Shown here: positions 59,651-64,000 of the stretch, piece by piece
Layout: each line of letters opens with the position of its first letter
Position numbering within the stretch: the first letter of the stretch is position 1
Program-made: the position numbers and the translations under genes
Notes under the pieces: model-generated
What the model was told of the DNA's origin: nothing
The model's input: only the letters and a program-made list of their open reading frames with translations
The model's database searches: none
From: Monosporascus cannonballus
Taxonomy: Eukaryota > Ascomycota > Sordariomycetes > Xylariales
DNA length: 64,000 nucleotides
Assembly: GCA_004154925.1 (NCBI GenBank)
Contig: QJNS01000140.1
Span: 142,278-206,277 of the forward strand
Reading direction: 5' to 3'

Positions 59651-62600
59651 CGTAATAAACCTTATTTAATATTGCCGTTAAATTTTAAAAACCGTTTCCG
59701 GAATTATATTTATCAATAAGGTAAAATATAGAAATTTTAAAAAGCGTAAGATTTTAATCAAATTTGTTAAAAAAGAACATGTTAGTTTAATGAAAAATAA
59801 TTTAATAATCAAACCTAATAAATTAACAGAATAAATAATTCGGCAAAATTTTTTATTTTATTATTTTATTTAAAGTTACTTATAAAAAGCTGAAAAATAA
59901 AAGTAAATTTTTGATTTTCGAAAAGCCAATATATCTAATGTAATGAACTTAATTTATATTTAATATGAAATTAAAAACACTTTCACAGTTTTTAAATTGA
60001 AAGTTTTTAATAGAGTTATCATTAAGTTATTTTTAATTTAATATTCAATAAAGTTTAAGTATTTTTCGATTGAAATAAAAGTTTTTTTATGAATAAAATT
60101 CGCAATAAAAATATTTAAAACATATAATTACTTAATTCGAATCTGTGCTAAAAGTAATATTGTTTTAATTGTTTGAATAACGAAATAAAAGGTTTTAAAA
60201 ATTTAAAATAATTAACAAAAGTTCGATTACATTTTTTAAAATATTTTTAAACTAAAAAAAAAGAGAAAAAACGAAATAACATTTAACGAATTATAAGAAA
60301 AGAAGTTATATTTAAATACATCGCTCTCTTCCTTTATTTAATTTTAAAATTAAATTAATTACAAAAAGTATGTCTAATTAAACTCTAAAAAAACTTTTAA
60401 AAATAAATCAATTTAAATTTATAAGGTTAAATGAAAAGAAAATTACTACGTATAATTAGTATTAATATATTCCGATGTATTAGTAATAATAATATTCTAA
60501 TAGAGGATCTACTTAGATTTAAGTTATATTTTTCAAATTAAGCTAAATATAGAGAAATTTATTCTACTTTGTATTATCGAATACGATAATTAACTTATAG
60601 TTTTTACGGTTAGAATAAATTATGTCTTAATTTAATAAAACCTTGCTTTAAAGCCAACTGATACGTATTTTCCCGACAGGCTTCGACTATAATAAACCTT
60701 ATAGCTGTTAACTTTACTGTATTGCAGAGTGGAAACGTTAAGCTTTGCGTGGCAAATCTTAAGTACAAATCTTAGAAGTAAATCTTCAAAATAAATAATA
60801 TTTTTATGAAATAATCTTAAAGTTTACAAAGTTAAATACTAATTAGAAATAAATGTAAAATTGTATTTAGCATTTTGATAATAATACAATAAAATATAAA
60901 ATGTAAAATATTAGTTGAAATAAGTAACGTTATATAATTAAATAGTGGTTTAAAAATACAGATTGTTCAATTTATTAATATAATTTAAAACAATAAAGTA
61001 ATTAATTTATAAAACGTATAATCATAATAAAAGATTTTAAAAAGGTAATTTGAAAATGATCGAAAACAAATAAGAAAGCTTTTTATTCAGATTTTAAGTT
61101 AATACGATAAAATATATATTTCTTATTATAATAAACCAAAACTTATATTGTATAATATAGAAAGAGAATGTATATATTAACGTATTCTATATGTATAAAA
61201 AGATACTTTCCTTCAATAAGATATAAAGTATATAAATAACAATATCGATGTTTTAAATTTATTTCTTTATAAACTAAAATGAATAAATATATAATTTCTT
61301 AAAACTAAATTAAAAAATACTTATAAAAAGACGTCTTATCTCATAATTAATATAATTAATAATTTATAAAAATATTAATTAAATAAACCGTAAAAAGCAT
61401 TATTTAAAAACTATAATCACTTGATATTTTCATTTCGCACTTAACGAAAACTCGAAAAGTAAAAGAGATGTTAAAATAGAAATTCGCATTGTGATTTACA
61501 ATTTTTAAATATAATAATACAAATTGGATGTAGCAAAACAAAATATAATGTACTGAAAACTTAATTCTTTAATAAAGGAAACTTTAATATAATAAAAAAT
61601 AATTACGATGATTAGAAAGATAAATATGTCGACAAAAAGGATAAATATAACAATTGCATACGCTATGTATAGAAATACAAATATAACTTGCTAAATTCAA
61701 CAAGAAATTAAAAAATAAACATAAAAAATGAACAAGAATTTTCAAAAACGGGTTTAAATACGATGGTGAAAAGCGTTAATAATTTTATTACCTTAGATAT
61801 AAAAGTTAAAATATGTTAATATATTGTAACAATAAAGTATAGAACTTTAAGCGAAATGCATATTATTTTAAAATTTATTAATAAATTTCAACTATTATAA
61901 ATGTATAAATTAAATCCTTAGATCGTTGCAAGTATTAAAAGTCAAAACTTCTTTTATTATAGAAAAAGAATAAATAAAAAATTAGTTACTATAAGATTTA
62001 TATTTAAGTATAATATTAAACAATAAATTTCGATATTGCTTTATATAAAGTTTACAATATAATTTTAAATTAAACATAAATATATTAATGTAGAGTCTTT
62101 TTTAACGAAAGGATTGATTGTATAAAATTCGCTTTCCACTCCTCCAATGAACAAAATATTAAAATAGAAAATGTTAATATTTAATTAAAAATAAAATTAA
62201 ATATAAATATTAAAATGAGATAAATATGTGCTTAAATACAGAAATAAAATATAAATAAATACGAGGTATTATTATTATTATAATTATACACACGATATTT
62301 CGATAATTTAATCACGGTTTATATTAATAATCTGAAAAATAAAAAATAGCTTAATTAATATATTATCGTACTATTAGAAATATAAATGTTTGTTTAAAAG
62401 AGCATAATGGAAAAAATATTTACTTATAATAAATAAAAATATAGAACAATGTTTAAAGAGAGTTTATTAATAAAGTTTTATTCTGTTAACGATCTTAATA
62501 AAGATAAATAACGCATTTTTAACGTAGATTTAAAAAGTATTAAATACAAAAAATTATATTTAGTTTTCGAAGTTATTCGTAAAATATTTTAAATATCTCA

Positions 62601-63295
62601 TATTAAAAGAAGTTATAACTTATAATTAATTATCGTAAATTAAACAATATCGTTATTATGAATTCAATATTTAATTTTAACTTTTAACATAAAAAACAGA
62701 TTTCATGATATTTAATTATTCAAAATATTTAACTTTAGATGTATATACAACTTTTATAAAATTAAAAAGGTTGGATTAAAGCTTATTGTCAATATAATAT
62801 ACCAGAGCTTTAAACAATTGTATTATATTAATAATTTTAATGAATATATTAAACTATTTTTTAAAAATAATAAACTATATATTATAAAAATACAGCGATA
62901 TATTTATTGTGTAGTTTCTTAATAATATATTTTTTTGAAAACGCAACCAATATGTGTAATATATATATATATAATACTTTAAGCTTTATAAAAGTCGAAA
63001 GTATTAATTACAGTAAAAACGTTACTTTTATTTATAAGAAATAAAATATCTAAAATATATTATTACTGTAAAATATGTTAACATAAACTTTTAAAAATGA
63101 TTATAAACATAGAATAATAAAAGTTAATTATAATTCAAAAATACAAATACTTTTTAATTTCTTTAATGATTGTAAAATATTGATTTAGAATTTTAATCAA
63201 AACGTTTAAATGCACGCTATTAACTATAACAATCTTCTAAGAATTAAAATATTAATTATTAAAAAGTCAATAGTAATTATAAATAATTTAATACG

Positions 63296-63540
63296 TTCAG
63301 TTAAATTAAAAACGGATATTTCGAATTATACGTTGACTACTGTAATGGAATAATAAAATAATTATGATAAATTATATTTTATAATATTTGTCTTATATAA
63401 ATTAAAAAATAAATAAATTTAATTACGTTATTCTAAAAAAACAACTTCTAATGATTGTTATAACTTTTGAAAAATTTAAACATTTTTTTAAGAAAGGTTT
63501 TTATCAAATCAAAACTTCCATAAATTCTTAAACTTTTACA
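63296..63540 (+). pseudogene. RNase H remnant of element F
   Basis: Reads RSVKLKTDISNYTLTTVM, then KLYFIIFVLYKLKNK, aligning with 31012-31290 of element 2. The first catalytic-site Asp is kept, but stops follow. Confidence 0.55.
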
Positions 63541-63909
63541 ATTTTATTAAAACTAAAAGATTTATTAAACGGTATTTTACGACGCGCAAAAACGTAGAAA
63601 ACTTCGATTGCATTACAATTTATCAAAAGAAACTTAAAAAACGATAAAGTAAATATCTTAAATAAATAAAAAGTTTAAGCGAAAATATTGAGTAAAATTA
63701 ATTTTATAATGTTCAATATTATTTTAAAATTGTTTAAACTGGGTAAATATAATATATATATAAATATTTAAAAGTTTGAGAATATTTAACATATCTTTAA
63801 AATACTTATTATTTTCTCAAAATAAAAATAATACTTTAAAAACACGTTAAAAATGTAATTATTATAGGAAGTTTAAAACGTAATGATATAAATCTTAAAA
63901 TAATTACAA

Positions 63910-64000
63910 TGTGACGGCTTGGCGGTTTAACCAACTATTAAACCTAAGTCGACGGGTTTATGTTGGCAGGAGTATCGTGGGATTCTGAGCAATGGATGTA
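63910..64000 (-). repeat. Partial, nearly unmutated LTR at the window edge
   Basis: Starts TGTGACGGCTTGGCGG and continues with GGCAGGAGTATCGTGGG, the U5 end of the Gypsy LTR family, almost free of C-to-T change. As in elements 1, 3 and 4, this end on the left means the element, if complete, lies to the right on the minus strand. A solo LTR is also possible. The preceding bases TACAA (63905-63909) should recur on its far side if the insertion is intact. Confidence 0.75.

Larger units (their letters stand above)
59284..63909 (+). mobile_element. Element F: old Ty3/Gypsy chromovirus, cut by a younger LTR
   Basis: The 5' LTR at 59284-59650 starts TGTTACGATCGAAGCCGG and ends GGTTATG. The following CGTAATAAACC...TATTGCCG matches the leader after the other 5' LTRs. 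Plus-strand traces: protease region about 61745-62075 (alignable with 29440-29700), RT about 62800-62960, and RNase H at 63296-63540 (LKTDISNYTL and on). The copy stops inside integrase at 63909, where another LTR begins. Heavily mutated, with indels. Confidence 0.65.

Noticed and set aside
1..64000. CRISPR array, bacterial operon or prophage
   Set aside because: No regular spacer-repeat arrays, no Shine-Dalgarno-led genes, and spliceosomal introns plus RIP point to an ascomycete.
1..64000. Centromere
   Set aside because: RIPed Gypsy arrays with chromodomains do occur at fungal centromeres, but an intact P450 gene and ordinary AT-rich blocks elsewhere in such genomes explain the window. Only CENP-A mapping could decide.

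Overview
This window looks like an AT-rich block of a filamentous ascomycete (Pezizomycotina) genome. Almost all of it is transposon DNA in which C-to-T and G-to-A changes have piled up on both strands, leaving TpA-rich sequence, TAA/TAG/TGA where Gln or Trp codons are expected, and no long reading frames. That is the signature of repeat-induced point mutation (RIP). The host genus cannot be named from the sequence. By eye the only normal-composition protein gene is one cytochrome P450 on the minus strand (56687-58508). It reads as a complete 569-residue enzyme with two short introns, the second best explained as a GC-AG intron.

Layout. 1-9834: deeply degraded repeat DNA. 9835-9956: a short unmutated sequence with 12-bp inverted ends. 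9957-14450: an old plus-strand Ty3/Gypsy copy (element G). 14451-16176: a different degraded plus-strand reading, ending in a retroviral-protease-like frame. 16177-23064: element 1, minus strand. 23065-23497: target DNA with a GC-balanced island. 23498-43711: element 3, minus strand, with two complete elements nested in it (element 2, plus strand, 27141-33799; element 4, minus strand, 35396-42149). 43712-49316: remains of a different Gypsy family, minus strand. 49317-56418: element 5, plus strand, itself carrying two very small TG...CA insertions. 56687-58508: the P450 gene. 58714-59204: a short inverted-repeat DNA element in the P450 upstream region. 59284-63909: element F, an old plus-strand Gypsy copy. 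63910-64000: the first 91 bases of a nearly unmutated LTR running off the edge.

Elements 1-5 are chromodomain Ty3/Gypsy retrotransposons (chromoviruses). Their order is gag, protease, reverse transcriptase, RNase H, integrase, chromodomain, then a purine tract and the 3' LTR. Boundaries are supported by exact 5-bp target duplications for elements 2 (AAGGT), 3 (CGTAT) and 4 (TAATT). Between chromodomain and 3' LTR at least four of them carry a second gene on the opposite strand. It encodes a small Cys-motif/coiled-coil protein that converges on pol. This antisense gene, and the two tiny TG...CA elements with perfect 5-bp duplications inside element 5, are the least ordinary things in the window.

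None of the retroelement genes is functional as it stands. Stops, a changed RT catalytic Asp and a changed protease active site are visible. The P450 is a secondary-metabolism-type membrane enzyme marooned in this desert; no pathway partners are in the window.
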